Origin: an uncultured Clostridia bacterium
Lineage (GTDB): Bacteria > Bacillota > Clostridia > Oscillospirales > Acutalibacteraceae
Length of the DNA: 36,213 nucleotides
NCBI GenBank assembly: GCA_947581635.1
Contig: CANPVE010000019.1
Location: 1 to 36,213 of the forward strand
Reading direction: 5' to 3'
Shown here: piece after piece, positions 17,115 through 24,679 of the stretch
Layout: each line of letters starts with the position of its first letter
Numbering within the stretch: position 1 is the stretch's first letter
The notes under the pieces: generated by a model
Seen by the model: only the letters and a program-made list of their open reading frames with translations
Told to the model about the DNA's origin: nothing
Databases searched by the model: none
Made by a program: the position numbers and the translations under genes

Positions 17115-19457
17115 ATGCGAAATTTAAATATTGCGTTTGGCGCAAGTCGTAATGCCAAACGTTGGACTAACAAAACGATTACATATAATGAACTTAAAGA
17201 GCGGTTGAAGGTGACGATAAGAACGCCGGAGTCTGCAGAAGAATATGCCGGCTTTTCAAAAGCACAGCGATCTGCAGCTAAAGATCACGGCGGGTTCGTG
17301 GCCGGAATTCTTAAAAACGGAAGGCGAAAGGTTGATACCGTTGTATCGCGGTCAATGATTGCACTTGACGGAGACAGAATTGATGCGGATTTTTTGTCGA
17401 ACTATAAGCAAAATGCTCCATACGCATCGATCCTGTATTCTACGCATAGCCACACTTCTGACATGCCAAGAGCGCGTATTATATTTCCGCTTACAAGAAA
17501 TGTGTCCCCGGAGGAGTTTGTAGCTGTATCACGATATGTGGCACAGATGTTAGGTATTGATTATTTTGATGAATGCTCCTATCTCCCTAATCAGCTCATG
17601 TACTGGCCAAGCACACCATTGAACGGAGAGTTCGTGTTTATAGATGTTGATAAAGAGTGGTTGAACCCGGATGATATATTAAACGCACATCCCGAATGGA
17701 CAGATCCGACACGACTTCCAACATCATCACGCGAGAGTAAAGCAAACGAGGTAACCGTGCGGAAGGTACAAGATCCGCTCACAAAAAACGGAGTTGTCGG
17801 ATTGTTCAACAGAACCTATTATCCTATCAGCCTCGCTATTGATGAATTTTTATCGGATGTGTATGAGGAAACAGTCAATAAAAATCGTTATCACCTTATC
17901 GAATCAAGCAGCATGGCCGGTGTTGAGATAAAAAATGATGGAAAATTTGTATACAGTCATCATGCAAAAGATCCGGCGTATCTCAAGCTGTGTAATGCGT
18001 TTGATATCGTGCGAATACATAAGTTCGGCGATCTGGATGACAAGGCGTCCTTCAGTGCGATGTGCGACTTCGCTATGCAGCAGGACAAGGTAAAACTCGC
18101 AGCGGCGAATGAGCGGCTTGCGGAAGCGGAGGCAGACTTTACCGATGCCGAGGACAATGACTGGAAGAAAAAACTTCGTTATGTTTCAAAAGGTGCCGTC
18201 CTCGAAAATTCTCTGTTTAATATTAAGCTCATCATGCAGAACGATCCATATTTGAAAGGCATCGTTTTTAATCAACTGGCGGACGGCTTGGAGATCAAAG
18301 GCGATGTGCCGTGGCAGCATCCGGCAAAGTTCTGGCGTGATGCAGACGATGCGCAGCTGATCTGCTACGTGGACGACCACTACGGCACGTTTTCGCAGAG
18401 AAACTATGATATTGCCGTGACTAAAACCGCTGATGACAGGAGTTACCATCCAATCAGGCAGTACTTTGAGACACTCCCGCCGTGGGACGGCGTGAAAAGG
18501 GTCGATACTCTGTTTATTGACTATCTGGGAGCGGAGGACAACGAATATATCCGCGCTGTTTGCCGGAAAACCTTGTGTGCTGCGTATATGCGCGTCTATC
18601 ATCCCGGCATCAAATTTGATTACCTTCCTGTATTTAACGGCGCACAAGGTATCGGTAAGTCAACTTTTATCTCTAATCTCGGCATGGAGTGGTTTTCTGA
18701 TAGCCTGACGCTTTCGGACATGAATGACAAAACCGCTGCCGAAAAACTGCAGGGCTACTGGATTCATGAAATAGGGGAGCTTGCCGGGATGAAGAAGGCT
18801 GATCTGGATAAAGTTAAAGCCTTTGTGTCCCGCCGTGACGACAAATACCGTGCCTCTTTCGGAAGGAGAGTCACTCCCCATCCGAGACAGTGTATCTTTT
18901 TTGGCACTACAAATAGTGAGAACGGATATCTCCGCGATATTACGGGTAATCGCAGGTTCTGGAATGTAAAGGTCAGCGGCAGCAGCAGGTTCAAGCCTTG
19001 GGATATGACAAAAGAACTGGTGGAACAAATCTGGGCCGAGGTCAGATTGTTTGCGCGAGCGGGAGAAAAGCTGTATCTTGATCCGGAACTTGAATCCTAT
19101 GCTCAGGAAGAACAGCGTGAGGCAATGGAGCAAGATGACCGTGAAGGCATCGTGCGTGAGTATCTCGATATGCTTCTGCCGGATTCTTGGAATGACATGG
19201 ATATATACAGACGCAGGGATTATTTTCGCGACTCCTTTGATCCCACAAGGCCGAAAGGCACTTGGCGACGCACCGAGGTATCCAACCTTGAAATTTGGTG
19301 CGAGTGCTTTGGCAGACCGCGAGAGGATATTCGTCCTGCGGACAGTTATGCGATAGCTGCCATTATGAAACGACTGAAGGACTGGAAAAAGTCAGAAACC
19401 AGAAGTCGTATACCAATCTATGGTCTGCAGAGAGGATATACTCGAATACCTAAGTGA
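17115..19457 (+). CDS. VapE/VirE-family primase-helicase
   Basis: This is a 780-residue protein starting at ATG 17115 after a strong GAGGAGG site. The N-terminal 200 residues have archaeo-eukaryotic primase-like features (SMIALDGDRID, YSTHSHTSDMPRARIIFPL, QLMYWPS). The C-terminal half is the VirE domain with Walker A GAQGIGKST near residue 508, HEIGELAGMKK, FGTTNSENGYLRD and TGNRRFWNV (arginine finger region). Such proteins prime and unwind phage DNA. A coiled-coil-like acidic/Ala-rich stretch (about 335-360) links the two domains. The gene is followed directly by a repeat-rich, AT-rich intergenic region that looks like an origin, in line with initiator function. Confidence 0.93.
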   Translation: MRNLNIAFGASRNAKRWTNKTITYNELKERLKVTIRTPESAEEYAGFSKAQRSAAKDHGGFVAGILKNGRRKVDTVVSRSMIALDGDRIDADFLSNYKQNAPYASILYSTHSHTSDMPRARIIFPLTRNVSPEEFVAVSRYVAQMLGIDYFDECSYLPNQLMYWPSTPLNGEFVFIDVDKEWLNPDDILNAHPEWTDPTRLPTSSRESKANEVTVRKVQDPLTKNGVVGLFNRTYYPISLAIDEFLSDVYEETVNKNRYHLIESSSMAGVEIKNDGKFVYSHHAKDPAYLKLCNAFDIVRIHKFGDLDDKASFSAMCDFAMQQDKVKLAAANERLAEAEADFTDAEDNDWKKKLRYVSKGAVLENSLFNIKLIMQNDPYLKGIVFNQLADGLEIKGDVPWQHPAKFWRDADDAQLICYVDDHYGTFSQRNYDIAVTKTADDRSYHPIRQYFETLPPWDGVKRVDTLFIDYLGAEDNEYIRAVCRKTLCAAYMRVYHPGIKFDYLPVFNGAQGIGKSTFISNLGMEWFSDSLTLSDMNDKTAAEKLQGYWIHEIGELAGMKKADLDKVKAFVSRRDDKYRASFGRRVTPHPRQCIFFGTTNSENGYLRDITGNRRFWNVKVSGSSRFKPWDMTKELVEQIWAEVRLFARAGEKLYLDPELESYAQEEQREAMEQDDREGIVREYLDMLLPDSWNDMDIYRRRDYFRDSFDPTRPKGTWRRTEVSNLEIWCECFGRPREDIRPADSYAIAAIMKRLKDWKKSETRSRIPIYGLQRGYTRIPK

Positions 19458-19686
19458 CAGGCCGAAAATGATATGACAATCTCGCGGAGTCCGTCACGTC
19501 ATCGGCGGATTGTCATGCCCGTAAACATTGAATTCTGACAGTATGTGACGGACAAGACAATAATTATATATATAAATAAATATATAAATATAAAGCATAC
19601 GGGCACCCGTAACACGCGTATTTCGCGCGTAAGAGATTTTTGGTCACTTGTCCGTCACTTGTCATGATTATTATGGAGGAAAAATT
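19458..19686. other. Candidate phage replication origin
   Basis: The 229-base gap after the primase-helicase gene holds dense symmetry. ATGACAATC (19473-19481) and GATTGTCAT (19508-19516) are inverted. GTGACGGACAAG (19545-19556) and its complement (19647-19658) form a 12-bp inverted pair. TCCGTCAC occurs three times in all (19490, 19651, and inverted at 19545). Between the outer arms lies a nearly pure A/T tract, about 19557-19595, suited to unwinding. A GTCACTTG-type word repeats at 19644-19663. Iteron-like sites plus an AT-rich element next to the initiator gene suggest an origin; this is not proven. Confidence 0.55.
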
Positions 19687-20010
19687 ATGTTAAGAAAAAA
19701 AGAAAGAACAATTGATGTATATAAAAGAGCCGGTGCTATAATGCGCCTTTACAAAACTCTGGGAGCGAAATTGCTGACTGAGATAAGCATGGTGCTTCCG
19801 GCGGGAGATCAGAACAAAATCATGAAGGCAATGAGAAAGATTGACGAGGCCTGTTCAAATGCCGAGTGTAATATGTTTCTCGACCATCCACATCTTTCTG
19901 ATAAATACATTGATGTGTTTTACGGCAGTACAGAGATGAAACCGAAAAATGATGTGGATGCAGAAATTATCGACATCGCAAAGGAGATCGCGAATGGGCT
20001 CTTTAAGTGA
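19687..20010 (+). CDS. Phage hypothetical protein in the replication operon
   Basis: This 107-residue, mainly helical protein (starts MLRKKERTIDVYKRAG) follows a GGAGG site. It is the first gene after the candidate origin. The sequence shows amphipathic helices and an acidic C-terminal region (NDVDAEIIDIAKEIANGL) but no known motif. Its end overlaps the VRR-NUC gene by 17 bases. I do not recognise the family. Upstream in-frame starts fall inside the repeat region and lack ribosome sites. Confidence 0.65.
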   Translation: MLRKKERTIDVYKRAGAIMRLYKTLGAKLLTEISMVLPAGDQNKIMKAMRKIDEACSNAECNMFLDHPHLSDKYIDVFYGSTEMKPKNDVDAEIIDIAKEIANGLFK

Positions 20011-20281
20011 AAAACAAATCGAACGGAATCTTGTTAAAACTGTAAAAAAGTCAGGCGGCATTTGTCCGAAGTTTGTGTCGCCCGGTATGAACGGTGTGCC
20101 TGACAGACTTGTTCTTCTTCCGGGCGGCAAAGCGGTTTTCGTTGAGACAAAAGCTCCGGGCAGGAAAATGCGTCCGCTGCAGATAAAGCGAAAAGCGCAA
20201 TTGGAATCATTAGGCTTTTCGGTCTATTGCATTGACGGCATTGAGCAGATTGGAGAAATGATTGATGAGATTAAAAATTAA
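19994..20281 (+). CDS. VRR-NUC domain nuclease
   Basis: The 95-residue protein is a minimal VRR-NUC: SEKQIERNLVKTVKKSGG, GVPDRLVLLPGG with Asp37, then FVETKAPG with Glu51 and Lys53, the PD-(D/E)XK catalytic set. AAGGAG lies 8 bases before the ATG. Stand-alone VRR-NUC proteins are common in Firmicutes phages next to SNF2 helicases, and their joint role may be processing of recombination or replication intermediates. Here the usual helicase neighbour is separated by an HNH gene whose start overlaps this stop by 17 bases. Confidence 0.92.
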   Translation: MGSLSEKQIERNLVKTVKKSGGICPKFVSPGMNGVPDRLVLLPGGKAVFVETKAPGRKMRPLQIKRKAQLESLGFSVYCIDGIEQIGEMIDEIKN

Positions 20282-20735
20282 ATGTGACTGGTGTGGAAGA
20301 AAGATTGAAAGGTATCCGTGTCAGATTAAAAAACATAATTTCTGTTCCAGACTATGCCTTGCAGCATTCAGCAGCAAAACCAAGAATCCGGATGGTTACA
20401 ATAGTCTTAAGGATTACACCAAAATAGGCAAACACCTTTCTCGATTAAACCGTAAGCTAAATAGGGATAGAATGACACCTGAAACTAAGGCGAAACTGAG
20501 AGCTGCACAGTTGGGGAAAGGCGATGGAAAGACATATAAAAAACTATACGGGCGACATGAACATCGTGTTCTTGCGGAAGTTATTCTCGGTAGAGAATTG
20601 CTTCCTGGAGAGGTAGTACATCATGTTGATGGAAATAAACGGAATAATTCACCAGAGAACATTATGGTTCTTAAATCCCAATCGGAGCACGCCAAGTTAC
20701 ACGCAAGAGAAAAGAAATTCTGGAATGGGGGGTGA
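20265..20735 (+). CDS. HNH homing-type endonuclease
   Basis: The 156-residue protein has an N-terminal cysteine finger (CDWC at 7-10, then Cys19, Cys27, Cys31), a linker of NUMOD-like basic helices (TPETKAKLRAAQLGKG), and an HNH_3-type catalytic core: EHRVLAEVILGRELLPGE, VVHHVDGNKRNN (His119, His120), SPENIMVLKSQSEHAKLH. These features are typical of free-standing phage homing endonucleases. It sits between VRR-NUC and the SNF2 helicase, genes that are normally adjacent, so it appears to be an insertion. It starts inside the VRR-NUC gene and ends 6 bases before the helicase ATG, neatly intercalated without breaking either reading frame at the junctions. Confidence 0.88.
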   Translation: MRLKIKCDWCGRKIERYPCQIKKHNFCSRLCLAAFSSKTKNPDGYNSLKDYTKIGKHLSRLNRKLNRDRMTPETKAKLRAAQLGKGDGKTYKKLYGRHEHRVLAEVILGRELLPGEVVHHVDGNKRNNSPENIMVLKSQSEHAKLHAREKKFWNGG

Positions 20736-20741
20736 TGCCGA

Positions 20742-22115
20742 ATGAAGTTCATACCTCATGACTATCAGAAATATGCCATCGAATATATCGAGACCCATCC
20801 CATTTCCGCTGTTCTGCTTGATATGGGCTTAGGTTAAGGAAAGACAGTCATAACCTTGACAGCTATCGAAGAACTTATGTTTGATTACTTCGAGATATCA
20901 AAGGTGCTTATAATAGCGCCGCTCCGGGTGGCGCAGACAACGTGGACGAACGAGGCGCAAAAATGGGAACATCTGAAGCGCCTTCGTCTGTCAAAGGTTC
21001 TTGGAAGCGTATCCGAGAGGGAAAAGGCTCTTCATGAGGATGCGGACATATATATCATCAATCGTGAAAATGTACAGTGGCTTGTTGAAAACCATCAGTT
21101 TGACTTTGATATGATTATCATTGATGAGTTGTCAAGTTTTAAATCACATCAAAGCAAACGCTTTAAGTCTCTGCGTAAGGTTCGGCCGAAGGTCAGCCGT
21201 ATTGTAGGCCTGACAGGAACACCGGCTCCAAACGGACTGATGGACTTGTGGGCGGAGATCAATCTGCTTGATATGGGCGAGCGGCTCGGAAGACACATAA
21301 CACGATACCGCGATATGTATTTCCGTCCCGACAAGAGAAACGGCATGATCGTGTATTCATATAAGCCTTTGGCGGATGCCGAAGAGAAGATCTATAACAA
21401 CATTTCCGACATCACCGTTTCTATGAAAGCCGTTGATTATCTCACCATGCCGGAGCGGATTGACAACATAGTCAATGTCAGTTTGAGCGATTCGGAGATG
21501 AAGCAGTACCGTCAGCTTGAGAACGAAATGCTGCTCCCATTTTCTGACGGGGACATCGATGCGGTCAATGCTGCGGCTTTATCGAACAAGCTGCTCCAAA
21601 TCGCCAACGGTGCGGTTTATGATGAGAACGGCAATGTGAAGCTGATACACAATCGAAAGCTGGATGCTTTGGAGGATTTGATCGAAGCCGCAAACGGAAA
21701 GCCCGTTTTGATATTCTATAATTACAAGCACGACAAGGAGCGGATCATGAAGAGGTTTAATGTTCGCGAGCTTGTATCGGAGCGCGACATTAACGACTGG
21801 ATCGACGGAAAAATATCAGTTGCGATCGCGCATCCGGCAAGCTGTGGCCACGGACTTAATCTGCAGAGCGGCGGCAGCACGATAGTATGGTTTGGCTTGA
21901 CATGGAGCTTGGAACTATACCAACAGGCAAACGCGCGGCTCTATCGGCAGGGGCAAAATGAAACTGTTGTGATCAACCACATTATAACAAAAGGCACGAT
22001 TGATGAAAGAGTTATGAAGGCTCTGAGAAATAAAGACAAAGGACAGGCTTCTCTCATTGAAGCCGTGAAAGCGAGGATTATATATGTTAAACACAAGCGC
22101 GATAAACGGATATGA
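20742..22115 (+). pseudogene. SNF2/DEAD-type phage helicase with an in-frame stop in Walker A
   Basis: From ATG 20742 the frame reads MKFIPHDYQKYAIEYIE then LLDMGLG, a TAA stop at 20835-20837, and resumes in the same frame as GKTVITLTAIEEL through to 22115. Members of this family have DMGLGKT, so six extra bases (two codons, one a stop) sit in the ATP-binding loop; removing GGTTAA restores GLGKT exactly. Everything downstream is intact: IIIDELSSFKS (motif II), GLTGTPAPNGL (III), and the C-terminal lobe with GHGLNLQSGGS and QANARLYRQGQ (V/VI). A restart at TTG 20856 would lack the Walker A lysine. Without read-through the product is a 31-residue peptide. The insertion resembles an imperfect tandem duplication of TTAGG. 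Recent inactivation is the simplest reading; a variant assembly error cannot be excluded. Confidence 0.85.
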
Positions 22116-22332
22116 AAATCTGGCAAACGCGATTATTATACAAGCCGCGGAAGATTACAGGAGAGCGTTAGAGAGTGACAACAGGGGAACACAGCGGGAA
22201 ATCGAGAGGTTTTTCCGTTCGGACTGGTTCATCGTACTAACAGACTTAAACCCTGAGTTGCTGCTGAAAAGATTAAAACAGGAGGCAAAGAATGACAACA
22301 AAAGAATACTTAAATCAGGCATATCAAATTGA
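22084..22332 (+). CDS. Small phage protein, unknown
   Basis: This 82-residue helical protein (ENLANAIIIQAAEDYRRAL, REIERFFRSDWFIVLTDLNPELLLKRL) has the look of a small family regularly found after the phage SNF2 helicase. No catalytic motif or DNA-binding motif stands out. It overlaps the helicase end by 32 bases and the next gene by 41, so it is embedded in the late part of the replication operon. The ribosome site is weak, consistent with coupling to translation of the helicase, which may be impaired here because of the upstream stop. Confidence 0.7.
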   Translation: MLNTSAINGYENLANAIIIQAAEDYRRALESDNRGTQREIERFFRSDWFIVLTDLNPELLLKRLKQEAKNDNKRILKSGISN

Positions 22333-22714
22333 TCGAAGGATCAATTCAAAGATTGAGCAGGTTGCGTCACTGAAAGAATTAGCACTAAAGGCGACCGCTG
22401 TGTTATCAGATATGCCGAAAGGCGGTCAGAACATACACTCTAAAGAAAACATCATAACAAAGATGCTTGATCTGGAAAATGAAATCAACGAAGAGATTGA
22501 TGAGCTTATTGATTTGAAACGAGCGATAGGTTCTTTAATCAAATCAATTGAAAACCCGGAGTATCAGACGATCCTTGAGCAACGGTACCTTTGTTTCAAA
22601 TCGTGGGAAGAGATTGCGGTTGGCATGGGATACAGTATGCAGCATACGTTTCGGCTTCATGGCAGAGCTTTAAAATCAATAAAATTTCCGAAAGATGAGA
22701 GTAAATGTGATTGA
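22292..22714 (+). CDS. DUF1492/ArpU-like late transcription regulator
   Basis: The 140-residue protein has an N-terminal coiled-coil (YQIDRRINSKIEQVASLKEL, then ENEINEEIDELIDLKRAI) and a C-terminal sigma region 4-like helix-turn-helix: ILEQRYLCFKSWEEIAVGMGYS followed by FRLHGRALKSI. This matches DUF1492 / RinA-ArpU-type proteins, which sit just before the packaging genes in Firmicutes phages and are thought to turn on late transcription. It begins inside the preceding gene after an AGGAGG site. A hairpin terminator and the HNH-TerS genes follow, in keeping with a role at the early-late boundary. Confidence 0.82.
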   Translation: MTTKEYLNQAYQIDRRINSKIEQVASLKELALKATAVLSDMPKGGQNIHSKENIITKMLDLENEINEEIDELIDLKRAIGSLIKSIENPEYQTILEQRYLCFKSWEEIAVGMGYSMQHTFRLHGRALKSIKFPKDESKCD

Positions 22715-22762
22715 ATGAGAGTTTAAAGTATGGTATTATGGTAGCGTGAAAAGATTGAAATC

Positions 22763-22794
22763 AAAAAGGGCGTTCGCTGACGGACGTCCTTTTT
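22763..22794 (+). terminator. Terminator at the end of the replication operon
   Basis: The arms 22763-22776 and 22781-22794 form a 14-bp stem with two G-U pairs and a CTGA loop; the right arm ends in TTTTT. It separates the regulator gene from the HNH/terminase module, a natural target for late antitermination or a new late promoter. Confidence 0.75.
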
Positions 22795-22813
22795 GTATGC
22801 GGGAGATGATATT

Positions 22814-23164
22814 GTGCCGTACAAACCGAACATACCATGTAAGCATCCGGGCTGCGCGAAGCTCGTGCCGAGCGGTGAGAAATACTGTTCCGAGCATAAA
22901 TCTCTGCACGCCCGTCCCGCAAGCAAGCGAGGGTACGACAGCCGTTGGCGAAGAGCGAGCAAGGATTATCTCCAAGAGCATCCGCTCTGCTCGGAATGCT
23001 TAAGGCATGGTAAATACACACAAGCGACCGTAGTTGATCATATTATTCCGCACCGAGGCAACCAAGAACTGTTCTGGGACAGAAGTAACTGGCAGCCGCT
23101 GTGCAAGCCGTGTCATGACCGAAAGACAGGCAGCGAGGACAGCAGACCAATATATAAATACTGA
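22814..23164 (+). CDS. Packaging-associated HNH endonuclease
   Basis: This 116-residue protein starts at GTG 22814, 8 bases after GGAG; an earlier TTG would fall in the terminator hairpin. It has a zinc-binding N-terminus (CKHPGC, CSEH), then the HNH core: LCSECLRHGK, VVDHIIPHRGN (Asp75-His76), DRSNWQPLCKPCHDRKTG. HNH proteins encoded beside terminase in HK97-type cos phages are required for DNA packaging and assist terminase cleavage at cos. Its location immediately before TerS fits that role. It differs in family from the homing-type HNH at 20.3 kb. Confidence 0.92.
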   Translation: MPYKPNIPCKHPGCAKLVPSGEKYCSEHKSLHARPASKRGYDSRWRRASKDYLQEHPLCSECLRHGKYTQATVVDHIIPHRGNQELFWDRSNWQPLCKPCHDRKTGSEDSRPIYKY

Positions 23165-23304
23165 CATTGTGAAAAATAAACAAGAAGGGGCGGTCTAAAT
23201 CTTAAAATGTTGTTCATCTTTTGACCGCCGCCCAATCGCGTACAAAAATATTTCAATTCAAACGGGGTATTAAATCCCGGTGAAAAAAGGAGCTGAAAAT
23301 CAAT
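23165..23304. other. Putative cos region between HNH and TerS
   Basis: The 140-base gap between the HNH gene and TerS carries GGCGGTC (23189-23195) and its complement GACCGCC (23223-23229), flanked by further G/C tracts, and a run ending CCGCCGCCC. GC-rich symmetric sequence at this exact position is typical of cos-type phages with an HNH partner. The ribosome site AAAAGGAG for TerS is at its right end. No ORF is credible here. The cos assignment is inferred from context. Confidence 0.4.
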
Positions 23305-23883
23305 ATGGCCAAGGACGGCACAAACCGCGGCGGCAGACGTATCCGCGCTGGTGTTAAGCCCACGCCTGCCGCCGAGAAAATACAGAAAGGCGAAAGTGTG
23401 AATATACTGGATAACGATATAATGACGCTGACCGATGATGAGCTTGAGGCTGTAAACCTGCCGGAGGGCGCGACCCTTGACGGCGTTGATATGCCGAAGC
23501 CGGGAGACTATTTGTCGGCGAGACAGAAAAACGGTGTGCCGCTCGGCGCTGATGAGATATACAAGGAAACTTGGCGCTGGCTCAAGGAACGGAACTGTGA
23601 GAAACTCGTAAACAAGCGGCTGATCGAGGCTTATGCTCAGGCATTCGCGAGATACATTCAGTGCGAGGAGGCAACCAGCAGTTACGGTCTGCTCGGAAAG
23701 CATCCGACTACCGGCGGCGTTATCGCTTCGCCATTTGTACAGATGTCTCAGCAGTATCAGAAAAGCGCGAACCTTATCTGGTATGAGATTTATGATATTG
23801 TAAAGCAAAACTGCACAGTTCCCTTCGAGGATACTCCCAACGACACAATGGAACTGCTGCTCAGAAGAAAGCGAGGTATATGA
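23305..23883 (+). CDS. P27-family small terminase subunit
   Basis: The 192-residue protein has the P27-type layout: basic Gly/Arg-rich N-terminus (NRGGRRIRAGVKP), a mid-region DGVDMPKPGDYLSARQKNG, YKETWRWLKERNCEKLVNKRLIEAYAQAFARYIQCEE, GLLGKHPTTGGVIASPFVQMSQQY, and a C-terminal tail. The small subunit recognises phage DNA ends for packaging. In this genome the large subunit does not follow directly but lies about 9.9 kb downstream, beyond a modification and cassette region. The start follows AAGGAG with normal spacing. Confidence 0.9.
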   Translation: MAKDGTNRGGRRIRAGVKPTPAAEKIQKGESVNILDNDIMTLTDDELEAVNLPEGATLDGVDMPKPGDYLSARQKNGVPLGADEIYKETWRWLKERNCEKLVNKRLIEAYAQAFARYIQCEEATSSYGLLGKHPTTGGVIASPFVQMSQQYQKSANLIWYEIYDIVKQNCTVPFEDTPNDTMELLLRRKRGI

Positions 23884-23884
23884 T

Positions 23885-24667
23885 ATGACGGAAAAGGTAA
23901 ATCCTATGCACCCGGATAAAATTGTGGATCGCATTGCGGGAGCCATCGTTGATTTGGCATACAGAGAAAACTCTGATCCGAAGATAGCGGTCGAGGCCTT
24001 GCTCGGTCACGGAGTCTGTCATGTGATTATCGAAACCGACACGGAGCTTGACCGTTCGGAAATCGCCGAGGCCATAACAAGAATAGCCGGTCAGGTAATG
24101 GTTGATATATCAATACATCCTCAGGATAAAAGTCTGGCGGATAATCAAGCGGATGAAACACGCTGCGGCGATAACGGAATATTTAAGGGAATGCCTCTGA
24201 CCGATGAGCAGAAAAAACTCTCGGAAATAGCGAGAGACATATACGCGCGTTATCCGTATGACGGAAAATATATTCTTGACGGAAAACGGCTGATCATCTG
24301 CCAGAGCAATGCGCACACGGAAAATTTGAAAAAGCTGTATCCCGATGCCGAGATAAATCCGATTGGATACTGGATCGGAGGCACAGATGTTGATACCGGC
24401 GCTGTCAATCGCAAGCTCGGCTCGGATATGGCGGACGGGATCACAGGCGGCGGTCTTCATGGAAAGGACTTATCAAAGGCTGACGTAAGCGTCAATATAT
24501 ACGCATTTCTGAAAGCACAGAAAACCGGTCGGCCCGTTGAACTGTCCTGCGCCATAGGCGATACGGAAATCGACACCAAGCCGTATTCCGAAATTGTATC
24601 AATTGCGAAACAATACATTGACTCCATAGGCGGATTTGAAAGGTTCGCCGAATGGGGTCTTTTTTAA
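23885..24667 (+). CDS. Phage S-adenosylmethionine synthetase (shortened MetK-like)
   Basis: The 260-residue protein carries MetK landmarks: MHPDKIVDRIAGAIVD (8-23, ATP-binding HPDK), AGQVMVDISIHPQDKSLADNQ, CGDNGIFKG (94-102, the GAGDQG loop), GYWIGGTDVDTG (161-172), TGGGLHGKDLSKADVS (187-202, the P-loop-like GGGAFSGKD element), and AIGDTEID (223-230). Cellular enzymes are about 390 residues; this one has lost much of the central and C-terminal parts but keeps the substrate-binding loops. It would make SAM from ATP and methionine, presumably for the two methyltransferases encoded immediately downstream. Spacing to TerS is one base. Confidence 0.85.
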   Translation: MTEKVNPMHPDKIVDRIAGAIVDLAYRENSDPKIAVEALLGHGVCHVIIETDTELDRSEIAEAITRIAGQVMVDISIHPQDKSLADNQADETRCGDNGIFKGMPLTDEQKKLSEIARDIYARYPYDGKYILDGKRLIICQSNAHTENLKKLYPDAEINPIGYWIGGTDVDTGAVNRKLGSDMADGITGGGLHGKDLSKADVSVNIYAFLKAQKTGRPVELSCAIGDTEIDTKPYSEIVSIAKQYIDSIGGFERFAEWGLF

Positions 24668-24679
24668 AGGGAGGCTCTC

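Noticed and set aside
20835..20837. Stop codon reassignment (TAA read as an amino acid)
   Set aside because: Many genes in the window end in TAA and no other conserved gene has an internal TAA, so a variant code is not supported.
5133..23330. Avoidance of CCGCGG by the prophage
   Set aside because: By eye at least five sites occur where about nine would be expected at random; the deficit is too small to claim avoidance.
23113..23946. 277-codon minus-strand frame across the HNH-TerS junction
   Set aside because: It opposes well-supported phage genes, crosses the putative cos region and has no family features.
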